In this document: in pieces, positions 41,406 to 52,579 of the stretch
Layout: the number at the start of each line of letters is the position of its first letter
Numbering within the stretch: the first letter of the stretch is position 1
DNA from: Dichetophora obliterata
Lineage: Eukaryota; Arthropoda; Insecta; Diptera; Sciomyzidae
Assembly: GCA_963920525.1 (NCBI GenBank)
Contig: OY986438.1
Location: 74,634,636-74,698,635, forward strand
Direction: 5' to 3'
Length of the DNA stretch: 64,000 bases
Position numbers and translations under genes: made by a program
The notes under the pieces: model-generated
Database searches by the model: none
What the model saw: the letters and a program-made list of their open reading frames with translations, nothing else
What the model was told of the DNA's origin: nothing

Positions 41406-42232
41406 ACTTGGAAAATAGTATTTTTTAAGATCTGTAGTTTATTTTCTTTTGCGTTTCTATGTGCTCGGTTATGTGTGTCGATAATAATGTCTTCCTGTCG
41501 TTGTTCGTTAATTATGTCCTCCACGACAATTTGCGTAAATCTTATTTTGTAATTGTTAAAAAGTTGTGTATAAACTTCCTGCAATAATCCCATAACTCTT
41601 TCTGATGTTTGAATACAGTTTATGACCGAAAGGTTGGGGTATCTTTTGCAGAGATCTGTTAAATTTTCTTGATTGTATTGAGGTTCTGTAATTATATGCC
41701 GGTGATATCCGGGGAAAATTATCTTAAACTGGTATGTTGGTATTTCCTCTATTTTTAGAAATATTTGATTTTTAAAAGCATTTATGGGTGTATAGACTGA
41801 GGGAATTAGGTTATGAGATGAATTTTCATCGCTGTGTTCGGTAGCCGTAAGGGTAAAAACCTGTGTGGGTGGAGGACGAGATAACGAGTCTGCTACAACG
41901 TTTGTTTTACCTGGTTTGTATTGTAACTCATAATTATATTCCTCCAATATAGCCTTCCAGCGTTTCATTTTGGAGTTGGCATTTTTTGTACTGAGTGCGT
42001 ATGTCAAGGGCTGGTGGTCGGTGTAAATTTTGACTTTTCTAGAGCCGTAAAGGAAACTTCGGAAAGTTGTCAGTGCCTTCTCGTTTGTAGCATACAATTC
42101 CTCTGTCTTACTCAATGTCCTGGATAAAAATGTAATCGGTTTTGAATCTTGTGAGAGCACTGCTCCCAAAACTTGATTAGAGGCGTCTGTTGTTAGTTCG
42201 AAACCTTTCTGAAAATCAGGATACGAAAGCAT
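41402..42232 (-). pseudogene. RNase H of the second gypsy element
   Basis: The frame contains ELTTDASNQVLGAVLSQ (Asp), TNEKALTTF (Glu), IYTDHQPLTYAL (Asp) and NVVADSLSR (Asp), a complete catalytic set, followed by a linker leading to integrase. Sequence before 42232 belongs to the RT connection but is out of frame. It removes RNA from the hybrid in the element's replication. Confidence 0.87.
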
Positions 42233-42527
42233 TACCTCTTTTGAGATTAAACATCTTTTGGCTTTATTCCATGGGTCTTATTGCTTGACTTTTCATATTG
42301 ATGGGTTTTGTTCTCGATATATTTTTGAACAAGCGTCCATTTTCTCCTCGTAAGATGGATGTGAGTGGTTGAACTAGATCGGCATATCCTTTAATAAATC
42401 TGCGGTAATAGCCAGTCATCCCTAAGAATGACCTTAAGTCTTTAAGCGTTTTTGGTTGCGGGAGTTCTACGATAGCCTGTACCTTTTTGGGGTTGGTCTT
42501 GAGACCATTCTGTGAAACTATGAAACT

Positions 42528-43221
42528 TTAAAATTCGTTTTTCTTTTTCAGGAACTCGCATTTGTCAAGTTGAACTTTAAAGTTTGCATTTTCTAAAGTT
42601 TCGAAGACCGCTTGAAGATTCCTGAAATGTTCATCTTCATTTTTCCCGAATACGATGATATCGTCTATGTAGACGTAGCATCTAACGCCGATATGTTCTT
42701 TTAAATCGTCGTCAAAAGCGCGTTGCAAAATAGAGGGGGAATTTTTCAGGCCGAATGGGAGTCTGTTGAACTCGAATTTTCCGTTATTGATAGAGAACGC
42801 TGTCTTTTCTCTATCAGATTCCTTAAGAGATATTATGGGGAAACCACTCTTAAGATCGATTAAGATCGATTACAGTGTAATATGCATTTTTACCAAGATT
42901 GTATAAAACTTCGTTTACTTCGGGGATTGGATACTTGTCTGCGACGGTTACTAAGTTTAATTTCCTAAAGTCTATTACCATCCGGTACTTTTTCTCGCCG
43001 GAGGCATCATCTTTTTTTGTAACAATCCATACTGGAGAGTTATAAGGCGACTTTGGTGGTCTTATAATGTTTTGTTCGAGCATCTTTTGGACTTGTTTTT
43101 CCGGTATACAGTATACCGGTGTTTCTGTTGTAGTGCGTATTTCGCCTTGAACAGTTGTGGTGTGAGTTTTTTTGTCGGGGTCGGAGAAAAGCGTTGGAAA
43201 GGATTTAAGCAGAGTTTGCAA
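42528..43221 (-). pseudogene. Reverse transcriptase of the second gypsy element
   Basis: Open pieces: 43221-42850 with KYRMVIDFRKLN and motif A ending YTVIDL, then 42728-42528 with VYIDDIIVFG (YxDD). Between them a 10-bp direct duplication (TAAGATCGAT at 42851-42860 and 42861-42870) shifts the frame just after motif A. Conserved FEFNRLPFG-type sequence follows out of frame. The lesion is simple and sits beside the active site. Confidence 0.88.
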
Positions 43222-43640
43222 TAATTGTTTTTGTTGCCTTGAGAGGTGAGAAGTTCTAATTTCGAGGTTGTTGACTGAATCAGTTTTAAATTGCTTTTAA
43301 GGACATTTTAGTTTGTTTTTTTAGGATAAAGTCATTTTTATCTGTATGGATAACTCCGTTGAGCTCCTTAAGGGTATCATTACCAATGATACCGTTAAAA
43401 GTTTCGAGTCCCGGTAGTAAAAATAATTTTATTTTTTCCATTTGTTCATGGAATATATCGACGTAGGCATGATATGAAATTTTGACCTTTCCTGCTATAG
43501 AATTTGCGAAAAATGGCTTTATATTTTTTTGGGGTGTTCTAATAAGATTTGGTTGAATATAATTTTTATTCGAACCGTGTCAAGTAGAAATTTGTATCTG
43601 CGTCCGTTCTTCGCTGTGAACTCGTAATACGGTAGCGAAG
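43222..43640 (-). pseudogene. Aspartic protease remnant of the second gypsy element
   Basis: Reverse-strand FLLDT near 43585 followed by a frame change, then LFLLPGLETFNGIIGNDTLK further on, resembles the gypsy-group protease with its DTG box damaged immediately after Asp-Thr. Several frames are needed, so only the family is supported. Confidence 0.55.
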
Positions 43641-43646
43641 AGTCCT

Positions 43647-45038
43647 TTAGTCTAAAAAATGTACGTCGTCGGTTTGTTTCGTGTCTTCTTGATCTACTTC
43701 TGGTTGATGGTTTGGTTCAGAATTTTCTTCATAGCATTCTTCGGAATAAAATCCTTCGGGCTCGTAGTATGGATCTTCCGCTCCTTCAGTGTGTGTAAAG
43801 AATGTTCGTTGAATTTTGTTGGGTTGGTGGCTTTGTTGGGAATAATGAGGAAGTTGTCGTTTTTGTATTGGGGTTTGATGTTGATTAAAGGAGTTCTTAG
43901 TCCTGTTAAAATTATTCTGGGGTCGATTTTGGTAATTAACCTGTCTAGAGTTTATTGAATGATCAATTTCCAAAGGTACGGATGGTTTCGGTGGGAAGTA
44001 TGGTCGGTTATTGAATCCGGAATGATCAAATGGTGGCTTTGGTTGAAACCCAAACGAGCTTTTTTACGTGAAAAATTGTTATTATTGTTCTGGAATCCAT
44101 ATGGATTATTATTACATCTGAATTGGGGCATGTGCGTTAGTTCTGGGAAAAATCTATATCTAAACGCCGGTATGGGGAGATGGTTTTGATGATTTGGTCT
44201 AAATAGTGGTAACGAATAATTGGGTTTTTAGTGGTATTCGCCCTCTGCATGGAGTTTATTCTGTATGCCATGTTTTCTAGTTTTTGTCACAGTTGCAGAG
44301 CTTGCGGCAGTGTTGTTGGCTCATGAACACTTAAGAGCTTAGGGAGCTCGCCGTTGAGTCCCCTAATGAACGTATCTAATGCCTTGTCCGGATATGCATT
44401 AGTCATAGTGTGAAGCGATTCTTCGCTTAGCTCTAAGCATGCGATCTTGTCTAATATTAAAGAAAGGTATTGGTATACTTGTTGGTAAAATTCAGTTATT
44501 GTCTTGTTGTTTTGTCTTAGTGTAACCATTTCGTGTTCGAGCGTGCCTATGTCACGTTTATCTGAATAGTGCATCATTAAGCACTTTTTGATTTTAGGCC
44601 AGTCTAGCGGTGTTCTGTACGATTCTAAGGCTGTGTCTGCCTCGCCTATGATCTTATGCCTAACAGTCTGCAAGATAGCATGTTACCTCGGTATTCCTTT
44701 TACATTCTCGTAAGCGGTAAAGATTCTATCGACGGTTTTGCGCCAGGAATTGAATTCTCCTGGTTGTCCGGTATTCTATCAAGTTCGTTCAAGTTAATTG
44801 GATTAAATGGTTCCGTATAGTCGGTGTCATCGTGTTCCAAAAATTGGTTACTAAGATTTTGGATAGATGATGTGATTAATTGCGTAATCTGTCTCGTTAA
44901 ATTCTCGTTTAGAATGATAGGCTGGGGATCAGGGTGTGCACTAGATGGGTGTTGATTGAGATCGTTAGGAGTAGGATTGTTCGTGACCCTAAGCTTAGCT
45001 AGTTTCTCTGGAGTCGAATGTTCTTCTGGAGTCGACAT
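43647..45038 (-). pseudogene. Errantivirus-type Gag, frame-broken
   Basis: Three open pieces: 45038-44700 (N-terminal, Pro/Asn-rich, starting MSTPEEHS), 44673-44287 (capsid: LMMHYSDKRDIGTLEHEM, TFIRGLNGELPKLLS, PTTLPQALQL) and 43973-43647 (Gln/Pro-rich C-terminus). FIRGL followed by LPxxL and LPQAL is the gypsy/17.6 Gag signature. No zinc knuckle is present, as is normal for that group. Frame breaks lie near 44690 and 44000-44280. Confidence 0.8.
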
Positions 45039-46030
45039 GTTTTGTTAATGGATAGGAAAATGCCGTTTAAGTAACTTGCACTTAATGATTCACCTAGACT
45101 TAATTTATAATCTTTGCTTTAATTCCTTGGATAATTTTCAGATCAGTGTTCCGTTAGATTCAAATAATTTCACTTTTATTTATTCACAAAAGTTGGATAA
45201 TTTTTAAATAAACGTTTTCCTGAATTCAGATATTTTCGCCTTAATTAATTTACAAATATTTATAAGATATTTTTTAAATAAACGTTTTCGGATATTAGCG
45301 CTTTAATTTCTTTAAAAAATTAGAAAAATTTCTTTTTAAATAAATTTTTCCTTAAATTCTTCAGGTATCTGTTTCCTTTTAACATCTTTTCGACAATTAT
45401 ATAAAAAAAAATTTAAATAGATATTTTCTTAAATTCAGAAATTTTTACTTTAATTTCTGCACAAAGTTTTGATGATTTTTAAATAAAATTTTATATTTTA
45501 GACATTAGTTTATTTTAGTAGCATTAAATTAGCTTCTTCTTTTCTCACTTTTTAAAAAATTCTTACAAACTTACATAAAAATATATTAACAGTATCCTTA
45601 GTGTCATATTCATTGTTCCAGCTTGTAAGTGAATTTATGGGCAGGCGGCTGCATATAAAAAGCTCCTTTTCCTGCGGTTATCCGTTTACTTGGGGGCCTC
45701 GTTTCCTGCTACGTATTTCAGCTTATTAGCACTATCACTTCAGAGTTTTTCTGTTTTGGTTTTAACCTTAGATAAAGTTTTTTAACGATACTTTTTATTT
45801 TCTCGTTATTCTTTTATTTATCACTGTTTTTAGTTTTTAACCGTAGATAAAGTCTTTTAACGATACTTCTTATTTTCACGTTATTCAATTATTTATCACT
45901 TTTTAAAACTCATCGATGATTATCACTTCGGAGTTTCCCAGTCGTGGTTTCTAACCGTTGATCGCGATACTTTTTCCTTTTCTCACTTTTTAATTACCGA
46001 CTTTCGAAAACTTGTGTGTGATTTTCGCTG
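45039..46030 (-). repeat. Leader of the second gypsy element, two tandem-repeat blocks
   Basis: 45170-45500 holds about four to five copies of a 70-85-bp unit with TTTAAATAAACGTTTTC and TCAGATATTTTCGCTTTAATT. 45757-45995 holds about three copies of a unit with TTTTAACGATACTTTTTATT and TTAACC(G/T)TAGATAAAG. No gene. Confidence 0.7.
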
Positions 46031-46048
46031 GTCCCTGCGCGGGCGCCA
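46031..46048 (-). promoter_or_regulatory. Putative tRNA primer-binding site of the second gypsy element
   Basis: Reverse strand TGGCGCCCGCGCAGGGAC begins with TGG and resembles the tRNA-Lys-type site of gypsy-group elements. It directly follows TTAAC, a usual gypsy LTR end. Confidence 0.65.
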
Positions 46049-46400
46049 GTTAATTTATTGCGAGTTTAAATTCATAAAAAAATATTTTTTCTTCGCTATG
46101 AGCGACTTTATTATTTGATATTGAACTTAAAACTAACTTAACATTTTCTATAGCTTTATTATTACACCATAACCTGCGCTGCCGCTGTTGCTGTGGTTGT
46201 TGCTGTTGATTGTAGTGTTTGTTGAAGTAGTTGACGTTGGCGTTCTCACGGTTTGACGAATTTAGCGGATGCACGTGGACTCTGTTGTTGTTGTGTTTCA
46301 TTGTAGTGGTTATTGGAGTAGATAACGTTGGCATTCTCACGGTTTGACGAATGCATCGGATGCGCGTGCACTCGTAGACATGGTGTCAGCATATTTCCTT
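46049..46400 (-). repeat. Putative 5' LTR portion with two 91-bp direct repeats
   Basis: TTGTAGTG at 46210 and 46301 starts two copies (91-bp period) sharing CTCACGGTTTGACGAAT and GGATGC. The outer LTR end is not identified. The region also holds a TTGTTG-rich stretch that gives spurious Gln-rich ORFs. Confidence 0.5.
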
Positions 46401-46859
46401 AGTTTTAATATTTGTTACCTTAGCTTATAAGAGATTGAAGAACACGGTGTAAGAGGAAATTTTAGACATTGCTGAGATGTATAAAAAATATGCCAGACAT
46501 TTCTCACTATCTCTTACGGATACCCTACAATAAGCATTTTTTTATGTAACATGTGCGAATATATATTGGGATTGTAAAATTTCGATATCTTATACATTTT
46601 GATATCAAAATTATGACGACATCTCGATAACTGTAGCTTTTCTCAGAACAACGTATTTTTGTAAGAAAAGTCATTTGTTGAGAAAAATAACAGTATACGA
46701 AAGCTCTATTTTGGTAATATTTTTCACGAATAGTATATTAAAAATTTTCCGTTACTGTGACATCCAAATTATTGCGATTTCTCAAAAACTGTAAACAAAT
46801 GTTATACATTTGCCGCATCCCCGAAATAGCCCTGAATCTCATCCAAAAAAAGATTAATA
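46401..46859. other. Non-coding spacer
   Basis: AT-rich; nothing recognised beyond possible LTR continuation at its left. Confidence 0.35.
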
Positions 46860-47548
46860 AACCGCAAGTCTAAATTGCTTGCATCTGAAGAATTGACAAT
46901 TCTTGGCACCAGTGACACTGAGTTAATTTGTGTTGCAGTTAAATTAAATAATAGTATTATTTATGTTACCTGCTATTACTTTCCTCCTAAATGTGACTTA
47001 TCAATTTATTTAAAACATATACACGCCATCGAAAAAGTTTATAATTTGTTAAAAAAATAAAGGCGTTCTTATTGTGCTGGGTGATTTTAACCCACCTTTT
47101 GTGACTTGGAGATCGTCTGACGGTTCTTCATTTCTTACACCTGTTACCAATAGTGATTGGATAAATGATTTTTTAGATAAGCTATCTGATCTGTGTCTTC
47201 AACAAATCAATGATATTTTAAATATAAACCACAGAACCCTAGACCCTGTATTTGTAGATAGATGCACTTCTGTTAATCTCCATTGTTCGAATCTCGAATC
47301 TCAAAAGATGTACATCATCGAACTCTTGAAATAACAGTTTGACTCTCCCACGAAAAAGAAGATAAAGTAACTGCTGATGAGCGAAATAAAGTTTATAACT
47401 TTTAAAAAACGGACTATGTAAAACTTAATTCCTTATTTTCGCACACTGAGATTGGTCTCCAATTTTAACTAGTGAAACATCATATTCATATTGTGACGTC
47501 GAATCTTCGGTATAGTTTTTTAATGATACTGTGTTTCATTACACCTGC
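46860..47548 (+). pseudogene. J3 endonuclease fragment
   Basis: TELICVAVKLNNSIIYVTCYYFPP, then after a stop (47058-47060) VLGDFNPPFVTW and RTLDPVFVD match the second half of APE-type endonucleases (GDFN block with catalytic Asp and Asn, LDLVF block degraded). Linker sequence leads into CKGV at the insertion point of the LOA/I-type element. Confidence 0.8.
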
Positions 47549-47874
47549 AAAGGTGTTTCTTATTGTCCGTCCGCCTTTACACATGGGTGACAATCTTGAC
47601 GCGATGTAGAGGCTTAAGTTGCAAAGACACAATGGCTATTGGGTTAGGCTTTGTGGAGCAACGAACTAAAAGTCACCCCCCATTTCTATGGTTGTAGGCG
47701 CCATGCCAAGGGAGATTGCACCGATGGTGCAGGGTCTAGGGGTATTAGATAGCGAATGGTGCCTTCTCAGGGCAGCCCACTCCCTGTTGTATAGTACGCC
47801 CTGTTGGCAGGGCGGATAATGGGGATCTCTGTCCGTTTGGTCCGTTTATATCTCCCCAACTCGTAGGATATTTT

Positions 47875-48740
47875 ATGAATAAATTAAAAAATAACAAAAA
47901 GGAAGGGTGCGCTGAGGGGACGAGTTCGTAAGCGGTGGAATCCCAAAAGGATTGAACCGAGGAAAGGTGCGGGAAGCCGCAAGGTAACCTTTCGGGCCTG
48001 GTACACGATTAAATTCCGAAAGGAGTGGAATTGTCAGCCAGGGAACGAAGCCCAATCCGAGGCAAGGCGGCTCCGTGTTAGGGAGAAGCAGAAGCGGAGG
48101 AGGAAGCAAAAGAGGGCTGGCACAACCGCTAGGGAGGAGACTGCTTTGGAGTCCCCTGTCAGTAAAATGGCGTACCAATTCCAAAGCATGTCATGCGATT
48201 CCAAGTCATGGGTCCACCCCGGAGACGAACGAGCGGAAAAGATTCAGGGATCAGCCTGGACCTTTCGACGAAGTCCTTTACAGGGGCGACTCGAACCTAT
48301 GAGTCGGAAGGTGGACAGCTTACGGCTGTTAGCTCTTCGGCTATTGATAGGGAAGGTGGACATCCTGTCTACAAAACAAAGGATTGCGGCCGCGAAGTCG
48401 AAGGCGTTAGCTGGAGGGAAATTCAACCAGGTAGGGGTTTATTGGAAGAGGCTACTGCTACTGTAGAAGAAAAAGACTTCTTAATGGGCATCGTCGATTG
48501 CTCCATCGATGGTCAGTTGGGAGAATCTCAGTGAGCGGTATTTAAATCCGTTCTCTTGGAGTCTCTCGACACCATTAATGAGAGTGATGGCGATGTAGAA
48601 TGTGTTGACAATGCAAACTTGGAGGATGGAATAATTGTACTCAAGTGCAAGAACCCATTATCCAAGTTATGGCTGTGCCGAACCGTGCCAAAGCTCACGA
48701 ATTTATGGGAAGGGACTGAGTTGCGGGTCGACCGACTGTA
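47875..48740 (+). pseudogene. LOA/I-type ORF1 remnant
   Basis: ATG at 47875 starts a Lys-rich reading that stops after about 18 codons. Further frames (48075-48534) carry very basic sequence such as REKQKRRRKQKRAGTT and acidic VDCSIDG-type ends. No zinc knuckles remain clearly legible. Position and base composition suggest the gag-like ORF1; homology was not recognisable to me at residue level. Confidence 0.45.
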
Positions 48741-49390
48741 AGCATTGAAGGACGTTAGAAGGATGTTCATCTTTGTTTATGGTACTTCTGAAAGCAAGGA
48801 GGTCATCCATAGGAGGTTGCAGACCCAGAACCGGTGCGTTGCAGACACTTCTTAATGGAGAGTTAGTAACGTAACGAAGTTTGGAGATGCAAAGGAAGGA
48901 GGAGGCGTCAAGTTCACCGTGTGGTGCCGGACGGATGGGCTGGAAGCGATTTGGCTGGGAGGGGGGAAACTCAACTGCGGCCTTGATCAAGCTCTCATCA
49001 AATTCCAGAAGGATGCAAGCTGAGTGCGATGGAACCCCTGGTACGGGGCTGGTGGGAATTCTGCAAGGGAGGAACCACCAGGGCGGGTGGTGGGCAACGT
49101 ACCAGGGAAACCTTGTGGTGTGTCAGCTCAATCTACATCATGTAGGGCAGCATCAGCAATGATGATGCCTTGCATGGAGGAGGATGGAATTGACATAGCA
49201 ATGCCCCAAGAACCTTGGATTTTTCATTAAAGCTCTCTCAGAGCGAAAGGCCACGCTGTACCAACCAGTAACAGATGGTAGGCGGCGGACTTGTATCTTG
49301 GTGAGACATGGTATACTAGCGGTAGATATGCCACTCCTATGTTCCCCGGATCTCACCGTTGTGAGAATCGGGGATGGTGCAGGTGCTTGA

Positions 49391-49738
49391 ATGGTAGCTT
49401 CAGCGTATCTTCCTTACGACTCTCCAGACCAACCACTTTCAAAAGAGGTGGAGAATCTGATGATAGAATGTGGTGCTAACGCGCACAATACTGCGTGGGG
49501 AAGCACCAACAACAATGACAGAGGAGAGCAATTGCTTGAATTTGTGGAGATGTACAATCTGTTGGTAGCAAATAGAGGAACACAACCGACTTTCGTTGAT
49601 GCGAGGCGAGCGGAAGTCATTGATGTAACTCTCATTTGCAGAAAGATTCTGACCAGAATAGAAAATTGGAGGGTCGTGGATAGGCTAACCATGTTGGACC
49701 ACAGATCCATACAGTTTGAATTCAAGTACGGAATCTGA
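49391..49738 (+). pseudogene. LOA/I-type endonuclease, C-terminal half
   Basis: ASAYLPYDSPDQPLSKEVE, CGANAHNTAWGSTNNNDRGEQL, FVDARRAEVIDVTL and MLDHRSIQFEF are the second half of an APE-type endonuclease of the R1/LOA type (GxDxNAH, DVTL, SDH-equivalent). The N-terminal half is eroded, with frames changing between 49150 and 49390. Confidence 0.85.
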
Positions 49739-49786
49739 CGCCAGCAGAATGGCAGGAAGGTCAGGATTCCCAAGAATACAGATCCT

Positions 49787-51126
49787 GTGAAATATAAGGC
49801 GAAGTTGAGAGAAACACTGACCCAAAAAGCGGTAAAAGTACCAGGGAATACGGCGGAAGTAGAAAGCCATGTCAAACATCTTACCTTGGCCATGGTAGAA
49901 GCTTACGAGGTGGCATGTCCTATACTTTCAGAAGACGAGGGTGATCCGACGCTATGGTGGTGCACGGAACTCGAATCTCTGAAGAAGAAGGTTAGGAAGG
50001 CCTTCAATCTGCACATGAGAGGGGGGACCCCAGAAACATGAGCAAACTACAAGGCACGGAAAAGGGAACTGTAGTACCTCATACGACAACGTAAAAGGCA
50101 GTCGTGGAGAGACTGCTGTTCTGGGATGGAAACTATTCAGAAGCATGTAGGCTTCAGAAAATGGTTTCAAAAGATCCATTCTCCAAAGTGGGACTGATCC
50201 GAAAAATGGATGGAACCATAGCAGAGAACCTAAAGGAGTCGATGGAAGTTTTGATGGAGGTGCATTTTCCTGGAAGTTTTAAGTCTGATGACCCGTGGAC
50301 ACCCTTGATCAAAGGAATGCACAGGGTTGACAGACTGGAAGCCGAAAGGATGATCACTATGGACGGGTGAGGAGTGCTATACGCTCATTTGCTCCGTACA
50401 AAACATCAGGGATGGACGGTATATTTCCGGTTATGATGCAATGGAGGGAAGATCTCATAGCACCTAGGCCGTCGGGTTTATTAGTTACTTGCCTAGCGAC
50501 TGGGTAAGTTCATAGAGTCTGGAGAGAGGCAAAAGTTGTCTTTCTTCTGAAGCCCGGAAAAAAAGATTATGCGGAGGCGCAGTCGTTCAGACCGATCAGC
50601 CTAACATCTTTCCTCCTGAAAACGATGGAAAGAGTGATGGCTGACTGTCTTGAGAGCACTTCGCTGATGCAAAATCCTCAGAGTAGATGCCAACATGCGT
50701 ATAGAGCAGGTAGGTCTACGGAGAGTGCTCTTCACGAAATGGTAAGAGTGACTGAAAAGGAGTTATTTTCAGGAGGCATTGCGATAGCCACATTTATGGA
50801 CATCGAATGTGCTTTCGACAAAATATGCTTAAGTAGGCTGCGGCAAGCCCTGACAGATCTCAATGTAAGCCCAATGATAGCAAATTGGGTAGACAATATG
50901 CTCAAGCACAGTGCTGTTAACAAGCAGAATTAGAGGTAGAATCAGTAGAGGATGTCCCCAGGGCGGGGTGTTATCGTCAACTCTATGGAACATAACTGTG
51001 GACTCACTGCTGGTTAGACTGGATGAATCGTGCATACACACGATAGGGTATGCAGATGACATTGCGTTGGTGGTCCGCGGTAAGTTCATTGACACCATTT
51101 CTGACATCATGAAGGGAGCACTCTGA
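49787..51126 (+). pseudogene. LOA/I-type reverse transcriptase, multiply broken
   Basis: Segments in order: RT entry (50104-50370), RPISLTSFLLKTMERVM and AYRAGRSTESALHEMV (about 50595-50760), motif A IATFMDIECAFDKI, SRGCPQGGVLSSTLWN (50940-50990), and the box IGYADDIALVV (about 51040-51070). Stops fall between pieces. The YADD Asp pair is intact. Confidence 0.88.
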
Positions 51127-51356
51127 ATGGTGGAGGAGTGGTGTCGAGAACAAGGCCTTACCGTAAACGCAGTCAAATCAGACAATATTCTGCTATGAAA
51201 TGGTTCTACACTATGATGGTTAGACCTGTCATCACGTATTCTTCGGTGATTTGGTGGACAAAAGTCAGCTAGAAAACCATTAAGAAACTGGACAGTGTCC
51301 AACGGCTGGCGTGTGTTGGAATAACAGGTTCAATTCGCACCACTCCAACAAGCGCA

Positions 51357-52010
51357 ATGGATGTTCTGTTAGGTATGCTGCCGTTGGATTTAGAAATAAA
51401 GAAAACAGCGGCGCTGTCAGCCCTCGAGATGTTGCGAAATGCTACGTGGCATGGGGAAACGGCCCTGCATGGTCATATGCGCATCCTTGATATTGCACAG
51501 AGAGATGTCAGGGAGGCGTGTATGCGTATTGACGGAAGGCAAAGAATAAGAATAACAGAACAATGTTATAAAAATCTTATAACAAAAGGAGCTGTTTGTG
51601 AAGAAATCGTTGTTAACGATATCAGTATATTCACAGACGGCTCTCTGATGAATGGCAGAGCTGGGGCAAGCGTTTACTCAGAAGAGTTAAGCCTATCCTT
51701 CGTACTGAGGTTAGGGAGGTTTGTGTCTGTATACCAGCCGGAAATGTTTAGCGTAGTGCATGCGTTGGACCACCTGATAAATGGCCGGATCAATGATCAA
51801 TGGAAAATTGTCATTGCTCTCGACAATCAGTCTGTGATTAGGTGTATGCAACGGACAGACACCACTTCCAGGTTGGCCATAGAATGTCTTACAAAACTCA
51901 ATAGGTGCGCCCAGACAAATGAGCTCACACTTATGTGGGTGAGAGGACACACTGGCATAGGACAGAATGAAAATGCTGATTCTTTAGCAAGAGAAGGATC
52001 AGCAGAATAA
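51357..52010 (+). pseudogene. LOA/I-type RNase H domain
   Basis: 217 open residues: ISIFTDGSLMNGRAGASVY (Asp), YQPEMFSVVHAL (Glu), IALDNQSVIRCM (Asp) and WVRGHTGIGQNENADSLARE (His, Asp), the full RNase H catalytic set found in I, LOA and some R1 elements. It lies downstream of RT, as expected. The longest intact piece of the element. Confidence 0.9.
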
Positions 52011-52139
52011 TTCTGTGGACCAGAACCACATATCGCCATAGGCAACAACATGGTGGCAAGCCTTATTAAACAATGAAGGGACTCGGAACACCGTACAAGG
52101 TGGGAAGAAGCTGTTAATAGCAAGCAATCAAAGGCGGCC

Positions 52140-52484
52140 GTGAAGTGGTCTCGTAGTGAGGCAGCAAAAGTTATCCGATACAATCGAAGGACTTTAAGCT
52201 GGCTTACTGCACTGGTCACAGGACACGGTCCCTTGATGTACCATCTCGGGAAGATGACTCTGACCGAGGGCGATGCGTGTAGGTTATGCCTAGAGGAGCC
52301 GGAAACAGCCGCACACATTTTGTGCCAGTGTCCGGAGCTGGCAAGCATAAGATTGACTATTCTGGGACGTCCATTTGTTGGCGAAGCCGAGATTGGTCAA
52401 CTGATCTATAAGGATATGCTTAAGGTGACAAAGGCTGCTTATACTACAAGGAGCATGCTCACGTATGAGTGCTCCGAGCAGTAG
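52140..52484 (+). pseudogene. LOA/I-type C-terminal zinc finger
   Basis: RLCLEEPETAAHILCQCPEL gives the CxxC...HxxxxC finger found at the C-terminus of ORF2 in R1/LOA/I elements, preceded by LVTGHGPLMYHLGKM. It ends before a short 3' UTR and A-rich tail at 52565-52573. Confidence 0.85.
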
Positions 52485-52579
52485 CATCCTTTGTCCAATA
52501 GGGGACGAAAAGGGACCGACTGTGGTCTGCTTCGGCAAATCCTCGACATATATATTGTCCGTTCAAAAAAAAAGGTGTT

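Larger units (their letters stand above)
38443..46400 (-). mobile_element. Second Ty3/gypsy element with env (errantivirus-like), decayed
   Basis: Reverse strand: LTR region (right of 46048), primer-binding site (46031-46048), a long leader with tandem repeats, gag without zinc knuckles, protease, RT, RNase H, integrase and env remnants. Every gene is broken. Env contains an inserted unknown segment, and no 3' LTR is recognised. The right limit of about 46400 is approximate. Gag without CCHC plus env is the gypsy/17.6 errantivirus pattern. Confidence 0.8.
47558..52570 (+). mobile_element. LOA/I-group non-LTR retrotransposon with RNase H, 5.0 kb, 9-bp target duplication
   Basis: AAAGGTGTT is present at 47549-47557 and 52571-52579 (its As merge with the A-tail). 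The order is 5' UTR, decayed ORF1 (47875 to about 48500), endonuclease (49391-49738), RT (about 50104-51126), RNase H (51357-52010) and a C-terminal zinc finger (52140-52484). The length suggests a near full-length insertion. Many frameshifts and stops. GC content is visibly higher than in the flanking J3. Confidence 0.85.

Noticed and set aside
46050..46340. Reverse ORF with a Gln-rich tract
   Set aside because: It arises from TTGTTG/CTGTTG repeats in the presumed LTR.
47600..47870. Structured RNA gene (GC-rich stretch)
   Set aside because: It is the 5' UTR of the LOA/I-type element, starting right after the target duplication.
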